This document shows positions 32,187 to 42,311 of a stretch of DNA of 64,000 bases, in pieces. The notes under the pieces were generated by a model. It did not search any database. It was not told the origin of the DNA and saw nothing but the letters and a program-made list of their open reading frames with translations. Position 1 is the stretch's first letter. Each line of letters starts with the position of its first letter. This DNA comes from Candidatus Latescibacterota bacterium (GTDB lineage: Bacteria; JAAXHH01): contig JAJEAN010000007.1 of assembly GCA_022822725.1 (NCBI GenBank), positions 1,561,045-1,625,044 of the forward strand, in the 5' to 3' direction. A program made the position numbers and the translations under genes.

Positions 32187-33113
32187 TCAGCGTTCCCCCC
32201 ATTTGAGCTTCGTGCGCAGGACATCGTAAAACGAACGATCCGTGAACCGGATCAAGTGTATGGTGTGGTCCGCCCGGTAAAGTTCAACGGTGCTGCCCGG
32301 CTGGATCACCACGTTTTCCTGCCCGTCCACGGTGAGTAGTAGATCGGGATGATCCGCCCGGACTTCAATCCGGATGCGGTCCCGCGCGGCCAGTACCATG
32401 GCGCGGTTGGATAGCGTATGCGGACAGATGGGCGACATGACCATCGCTTCCATGTCGGGCGCCAGAATAGGGCCTCCCGCCGCCAGCGAATAGGCCGTGG
32501 AGCCGGTCGGGGTCGACACGATCAGCCCGTCGGCCATGACGTCATTGACGTATTCTTCGTTAATGTAGATGCCCAGTTCGATGACCCGGCAGATCGCTCC
32601 CTTGTCGATCACGATATCGTTCAGCGCCGAAAACGTGCCGGCGACAACGTGGCCCGCACCGGAGGCTTCTCCCGTACTGGCTGTCGCCGCTTCCTCCGAC
32701 GCGCCGTTCGCTATCCGTCCCTGCAGGACCAACCGCTTGTCCAGGGTGTACCGTCCGTCGAAGACGCGTTCGAGGGCGTCGGCGAGATCGCCGGGCGTCG
32801 TCTGCATCATGAATCCGAGCTTACCGGAATTGACGCCGAGAATGGGCGTGCCGGAAGCGCCCACCAGGCGCGCGGTCTTGAGCAGTGTACCGTCCCCCCC
32901 GATGGCGATGACCCAGTCGACGTCCTCCACGGTGCGGTCATCCGAATCCACGATTACGCAGGCCCTGTGGGCTTCCTTCTCGCCGGCCGCGGCTGCCAGG
33001 CCGGAGGCCAGCTTTGGTTTTCCGGACCGCGACGTGACCAGCCGCACGAGTTCCGGTATCAGGCCGGCGATCACGGGCCGTGCCGGATTGGCGATGATGC
33101 CCACGCGGTTCAT
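32187..33113 (-). CDS. nadK: NAD kinase
   Basis: A 308-residue NAD+ kinase making NADP+. Motifs GGDGTLLKTARL (about 73-84), NSGKLGF (about 95) and DGLIVSTPTGSTAYSLAAGGP (about 192-212) are intact. A Ser/Thr/Ala-rich insertion (about 137-155, ANGASEEAATASTGEASGAG) is unusual. The ATG overlaps the stop of the prenyl synthase gene (TGATG). Confidence 0.96.
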   Translation of the reverse strand: MNRVGIIANPARPVIAGLIPELVRLVTSRSGKPKLASGLAAAAGEKEAHRACVIVDSDDRTVEDVDWVIAIGGDGTLLKTARLVGASGTPILGVNSGKLGFMMQTTPGDLADALERVFDGRYTLDKRLVLQGRIANGASEEAATASTGEASGAGHVVAGTFSALNDIVIDKGAICRVIELGIYINEEYVNDVMADGLIVSTPTGSTAYSLAAGGPILAPDMEAMVMSPICPHTLSNRAMVLAARDRIRIEVRADHPDLLLTVDGQENVVIQPGSTVELYRADHTIHLIRFTDRSFYDVLRTKLKWGER

Positions 33114-34210
33114 CAAAAGGTCCTTCCGATCAGGTACTCCGCCCAGTTTACCAGGTATCCCTTATAAGAAGAGTCGGGAATCGCATCGAGACTTCGAATA
33201 GCATCGGTCACGCGGCGTTCCATGAGCGTCCGGGCGTGGTCGAGACCGCCGTGGGCCAGGATGAGGTCGCGCACTTCCGCGATCTGTCCGTCGGTAGCCC
33301 CCTGTTTTCCGACGACGTCCAGCAAAAACCGCCGCTCGGCAGCCGAAGCCTTGTGGTAGGTATAGATAAGCAGCAAGGTGCGCTTCCCTTCCCGTAGGTC
33401 TGAACACACCGGTTTGCCCAGCGTGGCCTCGTCGGCCGTGAGTCCCAGGATGTCGTCCTGCAGTTGGAAGGCCACGCCGCATTCGCCGGTAAACGATGAA
33501 ATCGCCCGCACCATGGGGTGGTTCCGGTCCGGCGTATTCAGGCCGATCATCGCGCCGGCCGCGCCGGAGAAGGCGTAGAGCGCGCCGGTTTTTCGCCAGA
33601 ACATGTCGATGACGGTCGCTTCGTCCAGGCTGTCAATGGGCGCCTTGGCGTACTGAATGTCCAGCGCCTGTCCGCCGACCAGGGTCAGGAGGACTTCCGT
33701 CTCCAGGTAGCGGATGAGTTCGATCACCACTTCGCCGTTGTCCGCTTCCGCGTCGTACAGTTCGGTCAGGAGCGCGGTAGCCCACCCGTGCTGGACCTCG
33801 CCGGTCATGATCCCGATGGACAGGCCGTAGTGGGCGGCTTCCATTTCGTCGAAGGCCCCGCCGGCCAGCGCCCGTCTTCGAAAGGCCTCGTGCACGGTGG
33901 GCGAGCCGCGCCGCAGCGCGTCGCGGTCCATGATGTCGTCATGCACGATGGTCCAGGTGTGGAACAGTTCTACCGCGACCGCGGCGGGCGTTGCGGCCTG
34001 TTCCCGGCCGCCCACGGCGCCGCAGGAGAAATAGAGCACGCAGGGACGGAGCACCTTTCCGGATGCCTTCAGGTAGCTGAACACCCCGTCGTGTATGTCC
34101 TCCGGGACGAACAGATTTTTACGCCGGTCCCGCTCCAGGAACTCGCGCACCCATTTCTTGCGCACGGCCAGTGCGTCGTGGAAGTCCTGCCTCCCAGGGG
34201 TATCGGTCAT
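33113..34210 (-). CDS. polyprenyl diphosphate synthase
   Basis: A 365-residue trans-isoprenyl synthase. The first Asp-rich motif is HDDIMDRD (about 89-96), followed by the RR-type RRGSPTVHEAF; the second is QLQDDILGLTADEATLGK (about 246-263). It is longer than a typical IspA (about 300), so geranylgeranyl or longer chains are possible; product length cannot be read reliably. It lies downstream of xseA-xseB, a neighbourhood typical of ispA, and is coupled to nadK. Confidence 0.9.
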   Translation of the reverse strand: MTDTPGRQDFHDALAVRKKWVREFLERDRRKNLFVPEDIHDGVFSYLKASGKVLRPCVLYFSCGAVGGREQAATPAAVAVELFHTWTIVHDDIMDRDALRRGSPTVHEAFRRRALAGGAFDEMEAAHYGLSIGIMTGEVQHGWATALLTELYDAEADNGEVVIELIRYLETEVLLTLVGGQALDIQYAKAPIDSLDEATVIDMFWRKTGALYAFSGAAGAMIGLNTPDRNHPMVRAISSFTGECGVAFQLQDDILGLTADEATLGKPVCSDLREGKRTLLLIYTYHKASAAERRFLLDVVGKQGATDGQIAEVRDLILAHGGLDHARTLMERRVTDAIRSLDAIPDSSYKGYLVNWAEYLIGRTF

Positions 34211-34353
34211 ATACGATGCCAGTCATCTTGTGCGGTCCCGTCGTCGAGGCCCGCGGCGTTGCCGGTACAAGGAACATGGATCGCGAGGTGGTACGATCCC
34301 GCAAGAAAGGGACGCACGTCCCTCTGAGAACGCCCAGAGGGAGACGCCGAAAG

Positions 34354-34620
34354 CTAGAACTGCAAGTCGTCGCCCTGGCTGGCCGGCGATTCCGGCTCGA
34401 AGGGCTCGATGACGAACCGGCCGTTCTCCACGCGGACCAGCTTGCGCACGTGTTCGTCCGCCGCGTTCAGCTGCCGGGTGCAGATCCGGGACAGCTCGAT
34501 GCCCTCCTGGAAGAGGGCGAGTGATTCAACCAGCGGGAGATCGCCCTGTTCCATGCGTTCGACGATTTGCTCGAGGCGCTTCAACGCCTCTTCGAAAGTC
34601 GGTTTTTCCTTTTCGTTCAT
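34354..34620 (-). CDS. xseB: exodeoxyribonuclease VII small subunit
   Basis: An 88-residue XseB: PTFEEALKRLEQIVERMEQGDLPLVESLALFQEGIEL is the family hallmark. It lies 17 bp after xseA and forms the nuclease with it. Confidence 0.96.
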   Translation of the reverse strand: MNEKEKPTFEEALKRLEQIVERMEQGDLPLVESLALFQEGIELSRICTRQLNAADEHVRKLVRVENGRFVIEPFEPESPASQGDDLQF

Positions 34621-34637
34621 CCTCGGGATCCCATCGG

Positions 34638-35948
34638 TCAGGCAGGTTCGGTGGTATTCGATTCATCGAACAGGCCGAAATTGGCCGGCGCTTCCTCGCG
34701 CCGTTTCCCGCGCGCGGCGGCCTCGGAGGGTTCCGCCCCGTCATGCAGGTGTTCGACCCGGCAGATCGCTTCGCCCTTTCGCAGGCGAACATTCACGCGG
34801 TCGTCGACGCTGAGTTCATCCGCGTCGCGGACGATACGCCCGTCGGACGCGCGATGGCAGACGGCGTATCCGCGCTCCAGGACCGAGAGCGGACTGAGGG
34901 CCTGGAGCCGTCCGGCCAGCCCGCCTACCAGCTGGACGCGTGTTTCGTGGTCGTGGAAGCACCGTTCTGCCAGGCGGCGGGTCAGTTCATCGGTGAACTG
35001 GGCGTACTGGCCAACCTGGTCGACGGGCCGCCTGAGTCCGTAACTGGTCAGTGCCGTGACGACGCGCTGGCGGGACCGGTCCACGTACCCCGTCATACTT
35101 CCACAGAGCCTTCTCAACACGGCCTCAGACCGGTCCTTCAATTCCCGAAGGTCGCGGACGACGATTTCGGCCGCGCCCGACGGCGTGGGGGCCCGGAGAT
35201 CGGCCGCGAAGTCGGTCAGGGTATAGTCCGTTTCGTGTCCCACGGCCGAAACAACCGGGATACGTGACCGGAAGACCGCCCGGACCACCGCTTCTTCGTT
35301 GAACGCCCAAAGGTCCTCCACCGATCCGCCTCCCCGGCCGACGATCAGCACGTCCACCGCGCCGTAGTCGTTCATCTCTTCGATGGCGGCCGCGATCTCG
35401 GCCGCGGAGCCCTCGCCCTGCACAGGTGCCGGCCGGAGGATGATCGAGACCCAGGGCGCGCGCCGGCGCAGGACCTGAATGATGTCCCGGATCGCGGCAC
35501 CGGACGCGGAGGTGACCACACCCACCCGCTCTGGGAAGGAAGGCAGCGCCTGCTTGTGTTCCTCTCTGAACAGGCCTTCTTTCTCGAGCCGGGCCTTCAG
35601 CCGCTCGAAGGCCGCCTGGAGCGCACCCGCGCCCACGGGCTTCAACTGCTGGGTGACGAGCTGGTACTGACCCTGTACTTCGTAGACGGAGAGGACGCCC
35701 CGGGCCAGGACCTCCATGCCGTCTTCGGGCTCGAAGTTCAGTTTGCGGTTCGCCGACCGCCACATGACGCAACGAAGCTGGCTGCGGTCGTCCTTCAGCG
35801 AGAAGTAGGCATGGCCGGAGGAGTGCCGCTTGTAGTTGGAGATCTCGCCGGATACCGCCACGTAGGGGAACGCGTCCTCGAGGAGCGTCTTGATCCCGGC
35901 GGTCAGTTCGGAAACGGTCAGGATGCCGTTGTCGCCATCGTTCACCAC
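34638..35948 (-). CDS. xseA: exodeoxyribonuclease VII large subunit
   Basis: A 436-residue XseA with an N-terminal OB-fold (VSGEISNYKRHSSGHAYFSLKDDRSQLRCVMW), a catalytic domain with GVVTSASGAAIRDI and DVLIVGRGGGSVEDLWAFNEE, and a C-terminal helical region. The GTG at 35948 is preceded at nine bases by GGGGGAGGT and gives VVNDGDNGILTVSELT, which fits family N-termini. An in-frame ATG at 35981 lacks a ribosome-binding site and is the alternative. Confidence 0.94.
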   Translation of the reverse strand: MVNDGDNGILTVSELTAGIKTLLEDAFPYVAVSGEISNYKRHSSGHAYFSLKDDRSQLRCVMWRSANRKLNFEPEDGMEVLARGVLSVYEVQGQYQLVTQQLKPVGAGALQAAFERLKARLEKEGLFREEHKQALPSFPERVGVVTSASGAAIRDIIQVLRRRAPWVSIILRPAPVQGEGSAAEIAAAIEEMNDYGAVDVLIVGRGGGSVEDLWAFNEEAVVRAVFRSRIPVVSAVGHETDYTLTDFAADLRAPTPSGAAEIVVRDLRELKDRSEAVLRRLCGSMTGYVDRSRQRVVTALTSYGLRRPVDQVGQYAQFTDELTRRLAERCFHDHETRVQLVGGLAGRLQALSPLSVLERGYAVCHRASDGRIVRDADELSVDDRVNVRLRKGEAICRVEHLHDGAEPSEAAARGKRREEAPANFGLFDESNTTEPA

Positions 35949-36019
35949 GCCTGGCCTACCTCCCCCGCCTGAATCATTCATACCGCTCTGCCGGCAACGC
36001 CGCTCTGCCAAAGACGCCG

Positions 36020-37576
36020 CTACCTGGCGATTTCGACCGCCCGGGTCTGCCGGATGACCGTCACCTTGATCTGTCCCGAGTATTCCATCCGGGCCTGGAT
36101 CTTACGGGCGATTTCCGTAGCGAGCTGGACCGCGCGGAGGTCGTCGACTTCCTCGTGATCGATCATGACCCGCACCTCTTTACCCGCCTTCATCACGAAG
36201 GCCCTGGACACGCCGTCGAAGGAACTCACCAGCCGTTCCATCTCCCGGAGTCGTCGGACGTACTTTTCCAGCGGTTCCCTGAGCGCGCCGGGTCTGGACA
36301 TGGAGAGGCCATCGGCGGTTCTGACCACGACGGCCATTGGGGTGGTTTCTTCCGGGTTCTCGTGGATGGCGTCGATGCATTCAAGCACTTCGGGGGGTTC
36401 GCCGTACTTCTCGACGACCGATCTGCCCAGTTCCCCGTGCGCACCTTCCGGGCCGCCTTCCACGGCCTTGCCGATGTCGTGCAGCAATCCGCAGCGCCTG
36501 GCCAGGGTCACGTCCAGGTCAAGTTCCTGCGCCATGATACCCGCCAGCTCGGCCACTTCGCGGCAGTGATGCAGCGCGTTCTGCCCGCCGGCCATCCGGT
36601 ACTTCAGCTGCCCGAGCAGCATGGCCAGTTCGGGACGGACGCCGGTAATGCCCAGGTCGAAGAGCACCTGGTCGCCCGTTTCCTGGATCAGATCGCTGAT
36701 TTCTTCCTGGGTTTTGGAGACGACCTGCTCGATGAATCCGGGATGGATTCTCCCGTCCTGGATGAGCTTCTCCATGGAGAGCTTCGCGATTTCGCGGCGC
36801 ATGGGGTTGAACCCGGAGAGGACGACGGCATTGGGAGTGTCGTCGACGATGACGTCGATCCCAGTTGACATTTCGAACGCCTGGATGTTGCGTCCGTCGC
36901 GCCCGATGATGCGCCCCTTCATTTCATTATCGGGCAGGGATATGACCGACGTCGTCGTTTCCGTCACGTGATCCAGCGTGTACTTCTGCATCGCGTGCGT
37001 GATGATTTCCCGGGCTTCGGCCTCCGCGTTCTGTCGGGCTTCTTCGATGATGCTGCGGGCTTGCTGGCCGGCTTCGGCGCGTATCCGTGCGTCGATGTTG
37101 CTGAGCAGCGACTTTCTCGCTTCTTCCGTCGTCATGCCGGCGGACTGCTCGAGTTGTTCGGTCTGCCGCCTGATCAACTGATCCAGCCGCTCTTCGGATT
37201 CCACCAGTTTCTCGTCTCGCTCCTGAAGCGACTGGAGGTGTTTCTGTATCCCCTTTTCACGCTTGGCCACATAGTCGGCCTTGCGTTCCACGTTCTGCTC
37301 CCTGGCCGCGATCCGTTTTTCGACGCGCTGGAAATCCTGGCGGGTCTGGTTGCTTTCCCGTTCGAATTTCGCCTTGGCCTGGTAAGACTCCTCCTCCATT
37401 TCGATTCTGGCCGTGTTCTTTATCGTTTCAGCTTCTTCCACCGCCTCTGCAAGGATGCTCTCAGCCAAGCGCTCCATACTGTCCGTCTTACGTTTTTCGA
37501 CACGCTTTCGAATGAACCATCCGAAGAGAAACATGATCAGGGCGGTGCCGGCGTAGAGACTGATCGTCACAAGCAT
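36020..37576 (-). CDS. rny: ribonuclease Y
   Basis: A 518-residue membrane-anchored endoribonuclease that starts mRNA decay. It has an N-terminal helix (about 5-22), a long coiled coil (25-190), a KH domain (MKGRIIGRDGRNIQAFEMSTG, about 215-235) and an HD domain with GLLHDIGKAVEGGPEGAH (about 365-382). I start at the ATG at 37576, which has AAGGTGG eight bases upstream, rather than the TTG 21 bases earlier. It follows zapA by 53 bp. Confidence 0.95.
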   Translation of the reverse strand: MLVTISLYAGTALIMFLFGWFIRKRVEKRKTDSMERLAESILAEAVEEAETIKNTARIEMEEESYQAKAKFERESNQTRQDFQRVEKRIAAREQNVERKADYVAKREKGIQKHLQSLQERDEKLVESEERLDQLIRRQTEQLEQSAGMTTEEARKSLLSNIDARIRAEAGQQARSIIEEARQNAEAEAREIITHAMQKYTLDHVTETTTSVISLPDNEMKGRIIGRDGRNIQAFEMSTGIDVIVDDTPNAVVLSGFNPMRREIAKLSMEKLIQDGRIHPGFIEQVVSKTQEEISDLIQETGDQVLFDLGITGVRPELAMLLGQLKYRMAGGQNALHHCREVAELAGIMAQELDLDVTLARRCGLLHDIGKAVEGGPEGAHGELGRSVVEKYGEPPEVLECIDAIHENPEETTPMAVVVRTADGLSMSRPGALREPLEKYVRRLREMERLVSSFDGVSRAFVMKAGKEVRVMIDHEEVDDLRAVQLATEIARKIQARMEYSGQIKVTVIRQTRAVEIAR

Positions 37577-37629
37577 AGTGGCAGCCACCTTCTTCAATTA
37601 TAACGGTTGTTCCATACATGGTCCGTCCC

Positions 37630-37980
37630 TCAACAAGATCGGTCATGGGCTTCCTGCTCTTCATCCTGTTCAGGAACCGGGTGCTCCAGCAACTCGTCCA
37701 TGCGCCGGATCAACTCCGCGATCCGATCGTTGTGCATGGACGCCGATACGACCTGGTTCTGTTGTTTTTCACGTTCCTTGTGCAGTTCGTCGGCGATCCT
37801 GATCGCCGTGAGGACCGCCACGCTGGTGAGGGACTGCATCGTCACGCTGACGGGTACCTCGCGCATGCGTTCGTCGACGTAGGCGGCGATCCGCTGGATG
37901 TACTCGGCTTCCTCTTCCGCCTGGATCGGATATTCGGTCCCGCAGATGTTGACGCGTACGGTGACTTTTTCGTCATCCAT
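37630..37980 (-). CDS. zapA: cell division protein ZapA
   Basis: A 116-residue FtsZ-ring stabiliser. The N-terminal VTVRVNICGTEYPIQAEEEAEYIQRIAAYVDERM matches ZapA, and a coiled coil follows. It lies between zapB and rny in an order common in several phyla. Confidence 0.9.
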   Translation of the reverse strand: MDDEKVTVRVNICGTEYPIQAEEEAEYIQRIAAYVDERMREVPVSVTMQSLTSVAVLTAIRIADELHKEREKQQNQVVSASMHNDRIAELIRRMDELLEHPVPEQDEEQEAHDRSC

Positions 37981-38074
37981 AATGGGTCCATCCCGGTGAG
38001 CAAGCGGCCTGGAAACGTACGCCGGACGCCAGGCGAACTGCCGCGGACAATACAGGGACTGATCTGGACTGATC

Positions 38075-38338
38075 TTATTCGATGACGTCCAGGCGCGACA
38101 GCATTGTGTCTATACGTGCCTTGATGTCGTCCTGCTTGACGCGCAGCGCCTGGTTTTCCTGTTCCAGCTCTTCTTTCGAGGTTACCGACTGCTCCTGCTG
38201 CTGCTGCAGTTCCTGGACCTGGGTCTCGAGGTTCTGGTTTCGGCCGCGCAGATCCGCGTTCTCGTCTTTCAGCCGCTGAATCAGGTCGATCATCGTCTCG
38301 ATCCGGCTTAGCAGCAGCTCTATGGACTGTTCTTGCAT
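38075..38338 (-). CDS. zapB: ZapB-like coiled-coil cell division protein
   Basis: An 87-residue, almost fully coiled-coil protein (heptads across 5-85) with a Gln-rich centre (QELQQQQEQ). Position between pheT and zapA and size favour a ZapB-type divisome factor, but coiled coils are hard to assign by sequence. GGAGGG precedes the ATG. Confidence 0.75.
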   Translation of the reverse strand: MQEQSIELLLSRIETMIDLIQRLKDENADLRGRNQNLETQVQELQQQQEQSVTSKEELEQENQALRVKQDDIKARIDTMLSRLDVIE

Positions 38339-38380
38339 GAATCCCTCCGCAAAGGTGTATTCCAGCGCGCCTCGACGACG

Positions 38381-40801
38381 CTAGGAGCGAAGTTCCGCCC
38401 GGTACCGGCTCACCAGCCGGCGCAGCACCTTGTCCTGAAGCCGCGTGACTTCAGTGTCCGTCAGCGTCCGTTCTCCGGACCTGAACCGCATGGCGTACGC
38501 CATGCTCTTGCTATCGGCTGCGATCTGCGCTCCCCGGTACACGTCGAACAGTTCTACCGCTTCCAGGAGGTCGCCGCTACACGCGCGGATTTCTTTCAGT
38601 ATGTCCCGATGCGTAACTGTTTCGGGCACGACAATAGCCAGGTCTCTCTCGACCGCGGGGTACTTGGGCGGCGCACGATAGGCTTTTCGATCGGACGCCT
38701 GGCCGAAGAGGACACCGCAGTCAATCACCCCCATCCATACGGGCTCCCGGATCTCGTAACGGTCGAGGACCCGGTGCGCCACCGCGCCGAAACGGCCGAC
38801 CCGCACGCCGTCCGCGAGCAGTTCGCCGGTGCGGTCCGCGTCGAACAGAGGATCGACATTATCATACGGGACGGTTTCGACCCTGTCAAGTCCTAACCGG
38901 GCTGGCAGCGCTTCCGCCAGACCCTTCAAATCGTAGAAATCGAAGGCCCCCGGAGGGCCATCCCAATGCGGGCTGTGGCGCTGCCCCGTGACGGCGATAC
39001 AAAGGTGTTCGGGTTCGTCGGGAAGGCCTTCTTCTTTCGCCCAGAACACGCGCCCGGCCTCAAATATGCGGATGTCCCGGACTTTGCGATTGGCGTTCCA
39101 GCGCACGACACTCAGCACCGAGGCCGCCAGGCTCGAGCGCATGGCGGAGAGTTCCGGGCTCAGGGGATTGTCGACCATGACACTGGGCCGTGATGGATCT
39201 ATGAGCTGGTTCAGGTCCGGGTGCAGCAGACTGTGGGTGACCACCTCCGTGAAGCCGAAGCCGGCCATCGTGTCCCGCAGGCGCCGCTGGTCGTCCTGCC
39301 GGCCGCGGAGGGCCTCCTCCCGCTCCCGGGCTTCGGCCGAATCGTCGCGGGGCGGCGTCGACGCCGCCGGTTCGATCTTGTCATAGCCATAGAGGCGGGC
39401 GACCTCCTCGATCAGGTCCACCTCACGGAGCACGTCCCGCCTGAACGACGGTACGCGGACCTCGAGATCCACGCCGTCGGGCCGCACGTCGAACCGCAAC
39501 CGGCGCAGCAACGCGGCGGTCTCGTCCCGGTCCAGGTCGGTACCCAGCAGCCCGTTCACACGGCTCACGCGCAACCGGATCACCGGATCGGGCGCGGCGG
39601 GGGTACGGACGTCGATCATGCCTTCCGCCACCACGCCTCCGGCCACCTCGGCGATCAGTCCGGCGGCCCTGCCCACGGCCTCGCCCTGCAGCTCCGGGTC
39701 CATGCCCCGCTCGAACCTGCGCGACGCGTCCGTCTGCAGTTGCAGCGTCTTCGAACCCCGCCGGACCCGTACTGCGTCGAAACAGGCGCCTTCCAGAAAG
39801 ACCCTGTCGGTTTCATGGGTAATCTCGGTATTCAGCCCACCCATCACGCCGCCCACGCCGATGCCCGTTTCGTGGTCGGCGATCATCAGCACCTCGCCGT
39901 CGAGGGTACGGTCCACCCCGTCCAGGGTAGTGAAGGCCTCCTCTTCCCCGGCGCGGCGGACGACGATGCCCCGGCCCGCCAACCGGTCCAGGTCATAGGC
40001 GTGCAGCGGCTGGCCCATTTCGAGCATGACGTAGTTCGTCACGTCGACCACGTTGCTGATGGACCGGATCCCGGCGGCCTCGATCCGCCGCTTCAGCCAG
40101 TCCGGAGAGGGCCCGATCCGGACGCCGGTGATCACGCGGCCCACGAACCGGGGGCAGTCATCGGGAGCGTCGACGCGGACACTGGCCAGGTCGTCGACGG
40201 GAGGACCAGCTTCGTCGACGCCGCCGGACGGCATGCGCAGTTCGCCGCCCGACAGGGCCGTGATCTCCCGGGCCACGCCGGTAAGCGAGAGGCAGTCGGG
40301 GCGGTTGGTACCCACGTCGATGCTCAGCACCGTTTCCGGTCCGCCCAGGATATCTTTCAGGGGCTGTCCGGGTACGGCCCCTGCTTCGAGTACCATGATG
40401 CCTTCGTGGTCGTCGGACAGGTTCAGTTCGGCCTCGGAGCAGATCATCCCGAAGGACTCCACGCCGCGGATCTTCGCTTTGCGGATCTCCAACCCGCCGG
40501 ACAGCACCGCGCCCACCCGCGCGACGGGCACCTTCTGGCCGGCGGCCACGTTCGGCGCCCCGCAGATGACCTGCAGGAACTCGCCGCCCACGTCCACGGT
40601 GCAAAGGGAAAGCCGATCGGCGTTGGGATGGCGGTCCACGCGCTCCACGTGTCCGACGACGAACCCCTCGAAGTCGCTGCCGACCGCTTCGACGCCGTCG
40701 ACTTCCAGGCCGGTAAGGACCAGCCGGTCCACCAGTTCATCGACGGGCCACGGGACGTCGCAGTACGCTTGCAGCCACGAAAGGGGTACTTTGATCACCA
40801 T
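38381..40801 (-). CDS. pheT: phenylalanine--tRNA ligase beta subunit
   Basis: An 806-residue PheT with N-terminal MVIKVPLSWLQAYCD, the tRNA-binding EMAP-like domain (EGFVVGHVERVDRHPNADRLSLC), B3/B4 editing, B5 and the C-terminal anticodon-binding FDX-ACB domain (PKYPAVERDLAIVVPE...). It is complete and typical in length, 55 bp downstream of pheS. Confidence 0.97.
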   Translation of the reverse strand: MVIKVPLSWLQAYCDVPWPVDELVDRLVLTGLEVDGVEAVGSDFEGFVVGHVERVDRHPNADRLSLCTVDVGGEFLQVICGAPNVAAGQKVPVARVGAVLSGGLEIRKAKIRGVESFGMICSEAELNLSDDHEGIMVLEAGAVPGQPLKDILGGPETVLSIDVGTNRPDCLSLTGVAREITALSGGELRMPSGGVDEAGPPVDDLASVRVDAPDDCPRFVGRVITGVRIGPSPDWLKRRIEAAGIRSISNVVDVTNYVMLEMGQPLHAYDLDRLAGRGIVVRRAGEEEAFTTLDGVDRTLDGEVLMIADHETGIGVGGVMGGLNTEITHETDRVFLEGACFDAVRVRRGSKTLQLQTDASRRFERGMDPELQGEAVGRAAGLIAEVAGGVVAEGMIDVRTPAAPDPVIRLRVSRVNGLLGTDLDRDETAALLRRLRFDVRPDGVDLEVRVPSFRRDVLREVDLIEEVARLYGYDKIEPAASTPPRDDSAEAREREEALRGRQDDQRRLRDTMAGFGFTEVVTHSLLHPDLNQLIDPSRPSVMVDNPLSPELSAMRSSLAASVLSVVRWNANRKVRDIRIFEAGRVFWAKEEGLPDEPEHLCIAVTGQRHSPHWDGPPGAFDFYDLKGLAEALPARLGLDRVETVPYDNVDPLFDADRTGELLADGVRVGRFGAVAHRVLDRYEIREPVWMGVIDCGVLFGQASDRKAYRAPPKYPAVERDLAIVVPETVTHRDILKEIRACSGDLLEAVELFDVYRGAQIAADSKSMAYAMRFRSGERTLTDTEVTRLQDKVLRRLVSRYRAELRS

Positions 40802-40856
40802 GGGAGGCCTGGCTCCTTGACCGGGACGGTTGGCTCACTGGCGGACGCACCCGCGC

Positions 40857-41867
40857 TTAAGGTCCTTCGAGCTGGCGCAGGTCGTTTTCCAGGAACATGT
40901 GGATGCTGTCGATGCCGTACTTGAACATGGCGAGGCGGTCCAGCCCCATGCCGAAGGCGTAGCCGGTGTATACTTCCGGATCGTAGTCCACGAATCCGAA
41001 GACGGCAGGGTCTACCATGCCGGCGCCCGAGATCTCCAGCCAACCTGTTTGCTTGCAGATCCGGCAACCGACGCCGCCGCACGCGACGCAGGAGAAGTCG
41101 TACTGGACGCTGGGTTCGGTGAAGGGGAAGAAATCGGGGAGGAAACGCACCTTGACCTTCCCGCCGAAAAGCCGCTGGGCGAAGTAGGTCATGTCGCCCT
41201 TGAGCTGCGCCATCGTGACCCCTTTGTCCACGTACAGGCCCTCGCACTGATGGAAAGTGAAGGCGTGGGTGGCGTCGGGGTTCTCGTGGCGGTAGGTGCG
41301 TCCCGGCACGATCACCCGCACCGGGGGCTTCTGCTGTTCCATGACCCGGACCTGCACCGGCGAGGTATGGGTCCGGAGCACGATGTCGCTGCCCAGGTAG
41401 AAGGTGTCCTGCGTATCCCGGGCCGGATGATCGCGCGGGATGTTCAACGCTTCGAAGTTGTAGTAGTCCCACTCCACCTCGGGACCGTCCACCACTGAGA
41501 AGCCCATGTCCCGGAAGATCTCGGTGACTTCCTCGCGGATCATGGTCAGCGGATGCTTGCTTCCCAGGGGCGGGGGGCGTCCCGGCAGCGTGACGTCCAG
41601 GGCGCCGGCCGCGGATTCTCCTCCCGCCTCGCACGCCGCCCTGCGTACCTCCAGCGCTTCGCCGATGGTCTTCTTGGCCTGGTTGACCCGTTGGCCGATG
41701 CGCGGGCGGTCTTCGGGGGCCGCCTTGCCCACGGAGCGCAGTACGCGGGTCAGGTCGCCGTTCTTCCCCATGTACCTGATGCGGATCTCTTCCAGGTCCG
41801 ACGGGTCGGCGGCGCGGGCGATTTCCTCCAGCGCCCGGGCTTCAATCGCTTCTGCTTCCTGTACCAT
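40857..41867 (-). CDS. pheS: phenylalanine--tRNA ligase alpha subunit
   Basis: A 336-residue PheS, class II core with motif 2 (RTHTSPVQVRVM), FHQCEGLYVDKG, and motif 3 (GYAFGMGLDRLAMFKYGI) near the C-terminus. The N-terminal coiled coil (about 1-85) binds tRNA. It forms an alpha2beta2 enzyme with PheT. Confidence 0.97.
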   Translation of the reverse strand: MVQEAEAIEARALEEIARAADPSDLEEIRIRYMGKNGDLTRVLRSVGKAAPEDRPRIGQRVNQAKKTIGEALEVRRAACEAGGESAAGALDVTLPGRPPPLGSKHPLTMIREEVTEIFRDMGFSVVDGPEVEWDYYNFEALNIPRDHPARDTQDTFYLGSDIVLRTHTSPVQVRVMEQQKPPVRVIVPGRTYRHENPDATHAFTFHQCEGLYVDKGVTMAQLKGDMTYFAQRLFGGKVKVRFLPDFFPFTEPSVQYDFSCVACGGVGCRICKQTGWLEISGAGMVDPAVFGFVDYDPEVYTGYAFGMGLDRLAMFKYGIDSIHMFLENDLRQLEGP

Positions 41868-41911
41868 GAATGGTCCGGTCCCGGTCCTTCAGCGGTCTTC
41901 CCTGGCGATCG

Positions 41912-42268
41912 TCAGGAAAACTGCGCTTTGGCCGCGTCTGCCACCACGGTGAAGGCGGGCGGATCGTTAACGGCGAGTTCGGCAAGAAGTTTCCGGTCGA
42001 TTTCGATCCGGGCCAGCTTCATGCCGTGTATGAGTTGGCCATACGTAAGGCCGTTGAGCCTGGCCGCCGCATTGATCCGGGTGATCCAAAGACGACGGAA
42101 ATCGCGACGGCGCCGGCGGCGGTCGCGGTAAGCGTAGGCCCAGCCCCGGTTAACGGCTTCGCGGGCCGTCCGGTAAAGCCGGTTGCGGCGGCCCCAGTAT
42201 CCCCTGGCCAGCTTGATGGTCTTCTTGCGCCGCCTGTGCGAGGCGGCGGCGTTTGTGGCACGTGGCAT
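41912..42268 (-). CDS. rplT: 50S ribosomal protein L20
   Basis: A 118-residue L20 with the basic [25 protein letters not shown]-terminus and [21 protein letters not shown]. In other bacteria L20 represses its own operon through infC-rpmI leader RNA. Confidence 0.97.
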   Translation of the reverse strand: MPRATNAAASHRRRKKTIKLARGYWGRRNRLYRTAREAVNRGWAYAYRDRRRRRRDFRRLWITRINAAARLNGLTYGQLIHGMKLARIEIDRKLLAELAVNDPPAFTVVADAAKAQFS

Positions 42269-42311
42269 GTGTCTTGTTCCTTATCTGATTCGGCGTCGGC
42301 GTCCCGGGCCG

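Noticed and set aside
30247-32229. 660-codon plus-strand frame opposite recN
   Set aside because: Antisense shadow of recN; the composition is His/Arg/Gln-rich noise.
39221-40924. 567-codon plus-strand frame opposite pheT/pheS
   Set aside because: Antisense shadow of two certain tRNA-synthetase genes.
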